A stretch of DNA of 64,000 nucleotides from an uncultured Candidatus Melainabacteria bacterium (GTDB lineage: Bacteria > Cyanobacteriota > Vampirovibrionia > Gastranaerophilales > Gastranaerophilaceae), in the NCBI GenBank assembly GCA_949902595.1, contig CATLDC010000003.1, forward strand, positions 116,153-180,152, in the 5' to 3' direction. The notes below the pieces were generated by a model, which was given only the letters and a program-made list of their open reading frames with translations, was not told the origin of the DNA and did not search any database. The translations under genes were made by a program, and so were the position numbers. Positions 10,154 through 19,002 of this stretch are shown here, piece by piece; the first letter of the stretch is position 1, and every line of letters starts with the position of its first letter.

Positions 10154-10190
10154 CAAAAAAATGTCCGGTAACATGCCGGACATTTTTTTT
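10154..10190. terminator. hairpin terminator AAAAAAATGTCCGG-taacatg-CCGGACATTTTTTT
   Basis: 14-bp stem with U-run. Confidence 0.85.
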
Positions 10191-10210
10191 GTTTATATTT
10201 TATACGATAC

Positions 10211-10567
10211 CTAGCTCAAAGCCAATAAAGATTTTACTGAACGAGCATTTTCTTTAACTGCTTCGTCTGAATGCATGTTAATAGTATCGTCCAAAATTCT
10301 AATAACTTCTGATTTATCCTTAAGAGAAAGAATCTCATTGATTGTGCTCATTGCAACAGAAGGTGAAAGGTCGTTGATACCTTTGCCTTGGTTAATAATA
10401 ACAATCTTCAAAGAGTCGTGTACATTCTTTTTAACAAGAGCACGAGAAGTGTATTCTCTTACTTCGTTGTCAGGAGAATTTGTACCAAGTTCTTCTAAGA
10501 CTTCAATAGAAGCCATGTCCTGATGAGCTGTTAGAGCGTCAATAATTTCTGCAACATTTTTATTCAT
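10211..10567 (-). CDS. hypothetical all-helical (HEAT-like) 118-aa protein
   Basis: ORF translationally coupled (TAATG overlap) to the upstream gene. Confidence 0.7.
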   Translation of the reverse strand: MNKNVAEIIDALTAHQDMASIEVLEELGTNSPDNEVREYTSRALVKKNVHDSLKIVIINQGKGINDLSPSVAMSTINEILSLKDKSEVIRILDDTINMHSDEAVKENARSVKSLLALS

Positions 10568-11214
10568 TACGCAGCCTCCTTAGAAGATAATGCGATTTGG
10601 TCTAACCACATAGTCTTAAGTTCTGATACAGAAGTATCTTTTGTAATTCTGTTGTGGTGAACATTGCTAATCAATGAAGACCATTTTTCTGAAAGGCCTT
10701 TGCCGATTTCGGTAACGTCAGTGTTAAGGAAAGCCATTCTGCTAGAGATGCCTTTTCCTATATCAACGATATCTGTGTTAAGGAATGACATCTTGTCAGA
10801 GAGTCCTTTACCCATATCAGAAAGTGAATTAGAAATTCCCTTACCTAAATCAAGGATGTCAGCGTGCATAACTTCGTTAATAGCTTTAATACCTTTTACA
10901 TCAGAAATATTTGTATTCTTAGCATAGTTCCATGCGATGGAAACGCCTTCTCTTACTCTGTTAACGAAATTAACGATTGATTCCGGTAAAAGAGAGTTCA
11001 ATTTGTTCATGCTGCCAGCTACGGAAGCTGAAATCATTTTTAATTTGCTTGTGTTTTTTTGCTCAAATCCCTCAAAAACATCAGCAAATTGCAAAGTGTT
11101 TCCCTCAAAATTTGAGTATTTAAACGGGTTTGGGGTAGACATACTGCGTGATGTTTTAAAAGGATTAGCGATTTTCTGACCAAGGTTAAGACCTACGTTG
11201 TTAATTTTTGCCAT
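10567..11214 (-). CDS. hypothetical protein with internal 'DIGKGIS/LSxKMxFLNTD' repeats
   Basis: ORF with repeats DLGKGISNSLSDMGKGLSDKMSFLNTDIVDIGKGISSRMAFLNTDVTEIGKGLSEKW; N-terminal SNFEGN tag. Confidence 0.75.
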   Translation of the reverse strand: MAKINNVGLNLGQKIANPFKTSRSMSTPNPFKYSNFEGNTLQFADVFEGFEQKNTSKLKMISASVAGSMNKLNSLLPESIVNFVNRVREGVSIAWNYAKNTNISDVKGIKAINEVMHADILDLGKGISNSLSDMGKGLSDKMSFLNTDIVDIGKGISSRMAFLNTDVTEIGKGLSEKWSSLISNVHHNRITKDTSVSELKTMWLDQIALSSKEAA

Positions 11215-11392
11215 ACTAATTCCTTTCTATAGTACTCAGATTACTTTACACATAATAGAATAACATATTGCAAAAAAAGTAAATCATTAGAATAGATGAT
11301 TCTTTTTTGAATTCTTTCTATAACTTTAGTTAGAAAAAAGGAGCCGGTGCTTTACAACGCCCCCTCCCTTATGTATAATAAATAATAACCGA

Positions 11393-11479
11393 AGAGGGGT
11401 GTCCGAGCGGTTTAAGGTGCAATCTTGGAAAGGTTGTGTAGGAGCAATTCTACCGTGGGTTCGAATCCCATCCCCTCTG
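11393..11479 (+). tRNA. tRNA-Ser(GGA)
   Basis: Acceptor AGAGGGG/CCCCTCT, anticodon loop TTGGAAA on stem CAATC/GGTTG, long variable arm, T-loop GGGTTCGAATCCC. Confidence 0.93.
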
Positions 11480-11480
11480 T

Positions 11481-11518
11481 ATTGAAGGCGGTGTGCAGAA
11501 TGCACACCGCCTTCAATT
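11481..11518 (+). terminator. hairpin ATTGAAGGCGGTGTGCA-GAA(T)-GCACACCGCCTTCAAT
   Basis: ~17-bp stem immediately after tRNA-Ser. Confidence 0.8.
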
Positions 11519-11909
11519 TATTGTTATATGTATTTTTTGAGTTGTTTCGATTATGACAGATGGTGCTATTATTTCGGGTAATTGGCTTTGTGTGCGAGTT
11601 TGAGGGGTAGGAAATAATCAAACCATGTGTCAAACAAAACGGTCAAATGACTCTTTTGATGGTCAGGACAGATGGTGTGATTATTTTAGGCAAAGGGATT
11701 TTTTGTTAATTACCGGTTGCTTTTTAGGATGTGTAGGGCGTTTGACAAATGGTTTGATTATTTTGGGTACTGACCGTTTTGAGGTTTTTGAAAAATTTTT
11801 GTTATAATAAAACCGTTACATTAGAAATATAGGAACTTGAAAATGAAAAATCAATCATTTGTTACTAAATGCCTGAAAAATGAAAACTTATATCCCAGTG
11901 AAAATATTG

Positions 11910-12233
11910 TTAGTCTTTTTCGTTTCCAACTTTATTCCAAATCTTATCAAGATTTTTCCATTGCTCTTTGCCATTTTGAGTTTTAGACAGAACAACGGAT
12001 TTTGTGTATAAGTTATATTTCTTAACGGCATTTTTATCTTTTGACATATCAATCGTTTGATAATGCACCGTAGAATCATTCATTTTTGTAATTGCATTTT
12101 GTGTGTATGTTTCAAACTTCTTACAAGTTGCACATCTTGGATTTCGCCAGTAATAATAAACATTAACATCAACTGCAAATACCGAAGTTGAAAAACACAA
12201 AAGTAAACCTAAAATTGCAAATATTTTTTTCAT
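11910..12233 (-). CDS. exported thioredoxin-fold protein, ArsF-like family
   Basis: Signal peptide MKKIFAILGLLLCFSTSVFA then VYYYWRNPRCATCKKFETYTQNAI (CxxC). Confidence 0.7.
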   Translation of the reverse strand: MKKIFAILGLLLCFSTSVFAVDVNVYYYWRNPRCATCKKFETYTQNAITKMNDSTVHYQTIDMSKDKNAVKKYNLYTKSVVLSKTQNGKEQWKNLDKIWNKVGNEKD

Positions 12234-12460
12234 TAAATTAACTCCTTCACTTCATCAGGACTTAAAACTTTCCCTGAAGCTACAACTTTTCCGTCAACTG
12301 CAAGAGCAGGGGTAACAATTACATCAAACTTCATTATTTTCATAATGTCTGTTATTTTTTCTATTTTGTAATCGGGATTTCCTGCAATGGCAGTTTCAAC
12401 ATTTTCGTATAATTTTTTGCATTTAGGACAACCTGTGCCTAATATTTGTATTGTTTTCAT
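12233..12460 (-). CDS. small thioredoxin-family (redox-active disulfide) protein
   Basis: MKTIQILGTGCPKCKKLYENVETAI...IMKFDVIVTPALAVDGKVVASGKVLSPDEVKELI. Confidence 0.9.
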   Translation of the reverse strand: MKTIQILGTGCPKCKKLYENVETAIAGNPDYKIEKITDIMKIMKFDVIVTPALAVDGKVVASGKVLSPDEVKELI

Positions 12461-12472
12461 ATTTAATCCTCC

Positions 12473-13453
12473 TTATAAAATCCAATTATAAAAATACCCA
12501 ACAATTGTAAAAGTTATAAACATAAAAATTACAAATCTGATTATTAGTTCCTTTTTCATAACTCTTGAAATAATAATCATTTCTGGCAAGGATAGTGCAA
12601 CAATCGCCATCATAAATACTAAAACAGTGCCAACAGCTGCCCCTTTATCAATCAACACCTGAGCAATCGGAATAATCGTTGTAGCGTCAGCATATAAAGG
12701 AATTCCTGCCGCAACTGCTAATGGAACTGCAAAGAAATTATTGTTGCCCATATATTTAATAAAGAATTCTTGCGGAACATAGCCATGTAAAAATGCACCG
12801 ACACCAACACCAAGAAGAACGAAAAGCCATATTTTTTTCATTAAGTCTTTTGCATAAATAAATGCGTCTTTGATTCTTTCTTTAGTTGTTAGTTTTTCTT
12901 CCTCACCACCACAACTGCAAGAACAGCAACAAGAACTTTCTGTTTTTGTTGCTTTATTCAATAGATAATCTTGAAGATATTTGCCCCAGCCAAATTTTTC
13001 CATAATCATACCACCAAATGTACCAACGGCAATTCCTGTTGCAATATATATTGTGGTTATCTTCCAACCTATAATTCCTGCAAGAACTAAAATAGCGATT
13101 TCATTTATCATAGGTGAAGTTATTAAAAAACTCATTCCAACACCAAACGGAACTCCGGCTTCTGCAAAACCTATAAAAACAGGTATTGATGAACAACTGC
13201 AAAACGGAGTTATTGCACCAAAGAATGAAGCAAAAAGATGAGCTAAAAATTTCGGTTGTTTTTCGATGAAGTGTTTTAATTTTTCATTATCTATATAACT
13301 TCTTAAAAATGAGATAACAGAAATTATTGAGAACAATAAAAATAATATTTTTAGAACATCGTACACAAAAAAGTGCAAGGCTTCGCCAAAACTTGTTTCA
13401 GCCGACAATCCTAAAATTCCATAAACTAACCAATCTGCAAATTTTAAAAACAT
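12473..13453 (-). CDS. permease (ArsP/YraQ-like family) with Cys-rich cytoplasmic loop
   Basis: FFGAITPFCSCSSIPVFIGFAEAGVPFGVGMSFLITSPMINEIA motif; internal SSCCCSCSCGGEEE. Confidence 0.9.
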   Translation of the reverse strand: MFLKFADWLVYGILGLSAETSFGEALHFFVYDVLKILFLLFSIISVISFLRSYIDNEKLKHFIEKQPKFLAHLFASFFGAITPFCSCSSIPVFIGFAEAGVPFGVGMSFLITSPMINEIAILVLAGIIGWKITTIYIATGIAVGTFGGMIMEKFGWGKYLQDYLLNKATKTESSCCCSCSCGGEEEKLTTKERIKDAFIYAKDLMKKIWLFVLLGVGVGAFLHGYVPQEFFIKYMGNNNFFAVPLAVAAGIPLYADATTIIPIAQVLIDKGAAVGTVLVFMMAIVALSLPEMIIISRVMKKELIIRFVIFMFITFTIVGYFYNWIL

Positions 13454-13513
13454 TGTTTATTACCTCCGTTAGGTTATTAAGTATTGACTTTTTACAAGGT
13501 TTATTCCATAATT

Positions 13514-13542
13514 GGAATATTCTATGTTACACATAATATTCC
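13514..13542. promoter_or_regulatory. candidate ArsR-type operator
   Basis: Imperfect palindrome GGAATATTCTATGT-tac-ACATAATATTCC in the divergent promoter between permease operon and ArsR gene; additional GGAAT half-sites on each side. Confidence 0.6.
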
Positions 13543-13570
13543 ACTTTTGGAATAATGTCAAGAGGTTAAT

Positions 13571-13870
13571 ATGGATAATAATTTAAACGATAAAAAAGCA
13601 GAAATATTTAAAGCATTGGCTAATCCGGTAAGATTAGATGTTATAGATCAATTATTAGAAGGTGAAAAGTGTGTGTGTGAAATTCAAGAGAATTTAAAAA
13701 AATATCAACAAGCACATATTTCTAAAAGCCTACAAAAACTCAAATCTGTTGGATTAATCAAAGACAGACGAGATGGCATGAATGTTTATTATTCACTTAG
13801 GATTTGTTGTATGAGTGAATTTTTCGGGTGTTTGAATAAAATTTTAAAAAATGAAATCAATGACTGTTAA
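13571..13870 (+). CDS. ArsR/SmtB-family transcriptional regulator
   Basis: KAEIFKALANPVRLDVIDQLLEGEKCVCEIQENL...HISKSLQKLKSVGLIKDRRDGMNVYYSL; CVC metal/thiol motif. Confidence 0.93.
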   Translation: MDNNLNDKKAEIFKALANPVRLDVIDQLLEGEKCVCEIQENLKKYQQAHISKSLQKLKSVGLIKDRRDGMNVYYSLRICCMSEFFGCLNKILKNEINDC

Positions 13871-13988
13871 AAATTTTTTCAAAAGACTTTGTATTCACAA
13901 GAAAGAATATTAAATCTGATTTTATAGCCCGATTGGTCGGCTCTCAAAGTGTATAGAACAAAAAGTGCCTATAACATAGTATTTAGGT

Positions 13989-14336
13989 ATGCAGATATTC
14001 AATGAAAAAACACTTAAAAAAAGAATGGGCAAGCTGATTTCAGAAAAAAGAAAATCAATGAAATTATCACAAGAAGCTCTTGCCGAAAAGTTAGATATTC
14101 ATGTTAGAACTGTTGGAAAATTAGAAAGTGGTCGTTCTTTTGTTTCTGCCGAGAATTTATGCAAATTAAGCGAACTTTTTAATATGCCGGTTAAGGCATT
14201 TTTTGAAGTTGAAGATACTCATACTGTGAGTGAGCGAAATTTAAACGCAATTATAGATATTCTTCAAACCGGCGGTGATGAAAAAATAAACTATTATTAT
14301 GATGTAATAACTGCTATTGAGAAAAAGTTTTCTTAA
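13989..14336 (+). CDS. XRE-family HTH regulator
   Basis: LISEKRKSMKLSQEALAEKLDIHVRTVGKLESGRSFVSAENLCKLSELF. Confidence 0.9.
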   Translation: MQIFNEKTLKKRMGKLISEKRKSMKLSQEALAEKLDIHVRTVGKLESGRSFVSAENLCKLSELFNMPVKAFFEVEDTHTVSERNLNAIIDILQTGGDEKINYYYDVITAIEKKFS

Positions 14337-14552
14337 AAGCACACTAAATTAAAAGACTAAATAATGAAATTTTATGTGTACAAAGTGTATTATAATTTCT
14401 AAAATTTAGATGAAAATTGCGAGCATTAAAAGAAAAATTTTTATTAATGTTGCCCAAAATAGTCAAACCATCTGTCATAAGTAATCAAACCATGTGTCTT
14501 TTTACATTATACTCGAATTATCATCGGTCTTTCGCTTACTATTTTTTATTAT

Positions 14553-15167
14553 TTAATTTCCTATTTGGTTTATAAATTCAGTCAGTTGTTTAGCTATCAA
14601 TATGTGCGACTTGCTATCGTAATGTAATCCGTCTAACTTTGATGGTTTTACAAATTCATTAAAATCAAAGCAATATATATTGTTTTGATTGGCAGCAGTT
14701 TTATAAATTTTATTTGCCTGTTTGGATTTAATGATGCTTGATTTGTTAAATTGATGTGAAAAATTTCCCTTAAAAACATCTTCTGACATAATAACAGGTG
14801 GAATTAGAATTATTTGCCCTGCCTTAGTTTTAGCAAAGTGTATAAATGTTATAAGTTCGTTTTCTAAAGCATTGCAATCAATATCAAAGAGGAACTGCAA
14901 GTCATTTGTACCGATAGCAAAAATTAAAATATCAATAAAAATATTCTCGACAATTTTAGGAAAATGGTGTTTTGTATTATGGTTGATTCCGTCAAGATTT
15001 TTTACAAAACCAGTACGATTGTTTAAACCTTCTTCAATAACTTCGTATTTATTGGCTAAAGTTGATTTTAATATTCCACTCCAACGGTTATTTTCATCAA
15101 ATCTTAAACCGTTTGCAGGATTATATCCAAATGTATTAGAATCACCATAACATAATATTTTTTTCAT
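14553..15167 (-). CDS. SGNH/GDSL hydrolase
   Basis: MKKILCYGDSNTFGYNP... IFAIGTNDLQ ... DGLHYDSKSH catalytic blocks. Confidence 0.88.
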   Translation of the reverse strand: MKKILCYGDSNTFGYNPANGLRFDENNRWSGILKSTLANKYEVIEEGLNNRTGFVKNLDGINHNTKHHFPKIVENIFIDILIFAIGTNDLQFLFDIDCNALENELITFIHFAKTKAGQIILIPPVIMSEDVFKGNFSHQFNKSSIIKSKQANKIYKTAANQNNIYCFDFNEFVKPSKLDGLHYDSKSHILIAKQLTEFINQIGN

Positions 15168-15452
15168 TTCTTCCTCTATTGAAATTTTATGCCATACCAT
15201 AACATATTATAAACATTATGCTTTTGCAACATTTGTCTATTGACAAAACATTTGTTTATTGAATAATTAAATTATGATTACAAATTATTCTAGAAAAACT
15301 CAAAACTGTTGCTGTAAGTTCTTATGTTTAAGGACTTAATTATGTTGCAATAAACTTTTAAAACCCGAATTTTTGTCCTTAAACCTTTGAATATAAGAGT
15401 TTAAGGCTTTTTTGTATGCCGAAATTAACACATTTAGTCGAAAGGAACAACA

Positions 15453-16897
15453 ATGAAAATTAACAATACGCCATCATATAATCCTGATTTTCAGGGTATG
15501 AATTTATCGCCATTATCATCTGCTCTTTATACTTTAGGCAATAATGACATGCTAAACGCCTCTTTTATAGATGTTTTTGCAATGGATACCCCAAGAACCA
15601 TAGTAGAATTTAAGCACAGAGGTAAACAAGCCGGAATTGAAATGGGTTTTAGAGAATATACAGGTACATTTATTGCAGAATTTAGTGCGATAGTTTTTGC
15701 ACTTTTAACTTCAAAACTTTTCACTAAAAAATATAAACCCGAAGTAGAAATAAACCAAAATTCTTGGCTTACGAATAATGCGATAGATACATATTCTGCA
15801 ATTTATAATAAATCAAATAAAACTTTGGATGATTTTTTAGACAAAACTTTAAAATCCTTATCCGGGCTTGTAGGGAATAAAAATAACCAATTCAGCAATC
15901 TTGAATCAAAAACCACATCTTCAATTAAAGAAAAATTTATTGGAATTATAAAAAATACCAATTTGGACAAAAATGCAAAGAAGAAAGCCATCCAAAATTT
16001 AGAGAATGAAATAATAAAAGTTTTAAAAGCAGACAATAATATTACACTAAACGGCGGAATAAAAAGCTATAGTGATAATCTGTCTCACATTGTAAGAGAT
16101 ATTATTGATGTTTCACAAAATGTGTATTTCAAAAATGGCAGCAATTCTGCATCTATAATACAAAAATTAAAAATACTGAATAAGTCAAGAATTGCAATAG
16201 CAATCCCATTATCGATGCTTTTAGCAATTTCAAACCAATACATAAATAGATATCTGACTAAAAAAAGAACTGGAATTGATAATTTCGTCGGTGAAAATGA
16301 TTATGAAAAAAATGTACAAGGCAAAAATGAAACAAAACAAGAAAAAGGGTTATGGACCAAAAAAGCATTATCAGCTGGAGTTTTTCTTTTATTGCTTTCA
16401 AGCGTAATGGGATTAAAAAAACATCCGATATTGTTAAAAAACTTGAATTTAATGGAGCTGCTACGGGCGGAAATGCTATTAAAACAATTTATGGAACATT
16501 GATTTTAGGTCGAATTTTTGCTGCAAAAGATTCAACCGAACTAAGAGAAACTAATGTCAGAGATTACTTAGGCTTTTTATCTTGGCTTGTCTTAGGAGGT
16601 TTTGTTGCAAAAGGTGTCGGACAAATTCTTGATCCTAAAAAGGCAAATTTATTTAACGTTTCAAAAAATGGTCAAGGGATTGGTCGTTGGCTAAAAAATG
16701 TATCCTTGAAATCACAAAAAGAAATCATTGCTCAAGGCGGAGACGTAAAAGCAAATTTAAGAAAATTAAATATTGCACAACTGTCGGGAATTGCTTATTC
16801 TGCCTTAATGTTGGGGATATTATTACCGAAATTAAATATTTGGATGACAAAACATAAGAAAACCCCGAAAGAAAATATGAATAATTTTATGGTATAA
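15453..16897 (+). CDS. hypothetical protein, member 1 of a 3-copy paralogous family; frame split at A7 run 16415-16421
   Basis: ORFs 15453-16502 and 16352-16897 jointly align to 41191-42930 and 42939-44576 (PRT[IA]..., Q.IN.YLT...G, R.F.A.D..ELRE). Confidence 0.75.
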
Positions 16898-16904
16898 CAT
16901 AACT

Positions 16905-17423
16905 ATGAAACAAAATGAGAAAAAACTTAGTGAAAGTTTAGAAAAATACTTACTTGCAATCTATGATATTTCAAAAAATAATCCAGATATTATCGTAAAA
17001 GATGTGGCAAACTATTTAGGCATTGGCGGAGCATCAACTGCAACTGCAATTAGAACTTTGGCTGAAAAAGAATATATAAATTATGTTCCATACGGCACGA
17101 TAACACTTACTTCTAAAGGTTTAAAAGCCGTGCAAATTAAGATATATAGGCACAATACGATTTCTAACTTCTTAAATCAAGTTTTAGAAATTGATTTGGA
17201 TAGTTCAGATAAAAATGCGAATGCCATTGAATATTCAATGACAGAAGATGTGCTCACTAAATTTGTTCATTTTCTTGATTTTATGGGCAAATGTTCCTGC
17301 AAAGAACCTAAATGGCTGAACAGTTGTAAACATAGCCTTAAGGCCGGTAAACTACTCGAAAAATGTGCAAATTGCACTCAAGGTTGCAGCGGATGTCAGG
17401 GCGGATGCTATAATATGGACTAA
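16905..17423 (+). CDS. DtxR/MntR-like metalloregulator with Cys-rich C-terminal tail
   Basis: LSESLEKYLLAIYDIS...VKDVANYLGIGGASTATAIRTLAEKEYINYVPYGTITLTSKG; tail CSCKEPKW...CANCTQGCSGCQGGC. Confidence 0.8.
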   Translation: MKQNEKKLSESLEKYLLAIYDISKNNPDIIVKDVANYLGIGGASTATAIRTLAEKEYINYVPYGTITLTSKGLKAVQIKIYRHNTISNFLNQVLEIDLDSSDKNANAIEYSMTEDVLTKFVHFLDFMGKCSCKEPKWLNSCKHSLKAGKLLEKCANCTQGCSGCQGGCYNMD

Positions 17424-17545
17424 AAGCAAGGTTTCGTTGGGCTTAACAAACAGTTTTAAGTGCTACCTAACAACGGTAATGCAAAATTTATACAAACTAT
17501 TACATAGCGCAAAAAATTTTTTGTTCGGGTTTAAAATAAATAACT

Positions 17546-18988
17546 ATGAAAATAATTTTTAAACCATATAAAACAAACCAAAAACAATACAGGCCCGTTA
17601 ACTTTCAGAGCAAAACTTCAAATATTCCTACAGAGCATATTGTAGAGCTTATGCAAAGCGGCAAGAGTGTAAGAGAAATTGCTACGCAACTGGGTATCGC
17701 TGCTGATACTTATTATAAGCTGTTGCGCGAGCGTAATATTCCTTACAACAAACAAAAGCCTTCCGGAAAAACGGCACATGTGACAAAAGAAAAATTATCA
17801 GAACTGTTAGAGCAAAATTTACCGGTCGCGCTAATTTGTAAGACACTGAAAATTAAAGAAAATGCTTATTATAAATTGATTGAAAACTTTGGATTGAAAA
17901 GCCAGTTGCAATTAAAAAAAGAGAAAAACGCCTCTATAAGCAGAGAACAATTGCTGGCAAAAGTAAATTCAGGACTAAGCACAAAAGAGATTTGTAATTA
18001 TTTTAATATTGAGGAGTGGATATATTATGGCTTGCTGAAGAAATATGATATTCAAACTCCAAGAAAAGAAAGTATTGCCCATCGTGATTCAATATCTAAA
18101 GAGCGGTTTTTAGGTTTGTTAGAGTCCGGCAAAAAGTTTAAAGAAATTTTGAAGGAACTGCAAATTACTGCAGATGTATATTCTTCCCTGATTGCCAAGT
18201 TTGGAATCACAACTGAACAAAAAACGCAAAAAGAAAATATCGCAGCGATAACTAAAGAACAAATGCAGAAACTCGTTGACAGCGGCATACCTGTAAAAGA
18301 AATCTGCGAAATTTTGCATATTAATGAACGTACTTATACACGTTTGTTAAGTAAGTTTGAGATAATCACCAAACGCAATGTCTCAAAACAAAAGATTGCC
18401 AGTATCGATGCTGCCACTTTGCAACGAATGGTTGATGAAAAATTGTCTCCTGCGGAGATTACTGAAAATTTGGGCATAACTAAACCGATGTTTTATAGAC
18501 TGCTGAAACGCTTGAATGTCAATTATGACTACCTTCACCATATTGGAGAAATCAGTATTCCTAAAGAAAAACTTGAAGAACTGGCCACATCCGGTAAAAC
18601 CGTAAAAGAAATAACAGAAGAATTAGGAATTGCGCAAGAGACTTACCATGAAAAGGCAAAGCTCGCTAAGGTTAACACTCTGTATAGAAAATCTATTGAT
18701 GATATAGCCTCTATTCCAAAAGAAAAAATCCAGACTATGATTGATTCCGGAATGTCTACTAAAGAAATTTGCACTGAACTCAATATTACTTCTGCAAACT
18801 ATACAGCACTGCTTAGAAAACATAATCTAAGTACCAGCCATAGAATATCTTCAGAGATAATCTCGAATATATCAAAACAACAAATTGAAGACCTGAAACA
18901 TGCCGGAAAAACCGTTAAAGAGATTTGTCAGGAACTAAATATCAGCGAAAGCTCGTATCGCAGAATAATGCAACGGACTGATAAGTAG
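17546..18988 (+). CDS. tandem helix-turn-helix repeat protein (9 units of 52 aa)
   Basis: Nine aligned units [IV]xKExLxxLxxSGxxVKEICxELxIxxxTYYxLLxKxxI separated by 13-aa (once 12-aa) linkers. Confidence 0.9.
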   Translation: MKIIFKPYKTNQKQYRPVNFQSKTSNIPTEHIVELMQSGKSVREIATQLGIAADTYYKLLRERNIPYNKQKPSGKTAHVTKEKLSELLEQNLPVALICKTLKIKENAYYKLIENFGLKSQLQLKKEKNASISREQLLAKVNSGLSTKEICNYFNIEEWIYYGLLKKYDIQTPRKESIAHRDSISKERFLGLLESGKKFKEILKELQITADVYSSLIAKFGITTEQKTQKENIAAITKEQMQKLVDSGIPVKEICEILHINERTYTRLLSKFEIITKRNVSKQKIASIDAATLQRMVDEKLSPAEITENLGITKPMFYRLLKRLNVNYDYLHHIGEISIPKEKLEELATSGKTVKEITEELGIAQETYHEKAKLAKVNTLYRKSIDDIASIPKEKIQTMIDSGMSTKEICTELNITSANYTALLRKHNLSTSHRISSEIISNISKQQIEDLKHAGKTVKEICQELNISESSYRRIMQRTDK

Positions 18989-19002
18989 ACAAGACAATTT
19001 GG

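Larger units (their letters stand above)
11529..14506. mobile_element. candidate non-autonomous IS21-like element carrying cargo genes, no transposase
   Basis: 5' TGTATTTTTTGAG... / ...CTTTTTACA 3' ends, flanking TTATA direct repeats (11524-11528 and 14507-14511), subterminal copies of TGACA[GCA]ATGGTTTGATTATTTTGGG at 11554-11580, 11613-11634(rc), 11667-11692, 11743-11770 and in opposite orientation at 14453-14479 and 14481-14499. Confidence 0.65.

Noticed and set aside
11412-11633. 73-aa ORF ending ...GMGFEPTVELLLHNLSKIAP on the minus strand
   Set aside because: It is antisense through tRNA-Ser; this 'GFEPTVELL' peptide is a translation of the tRNA complement, a recurrent annotation artefact.
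11625-11807. 60-aa ORF in the left end of the mobile element
   Set aside because: Composed of the subterminal repeats; no coding character.
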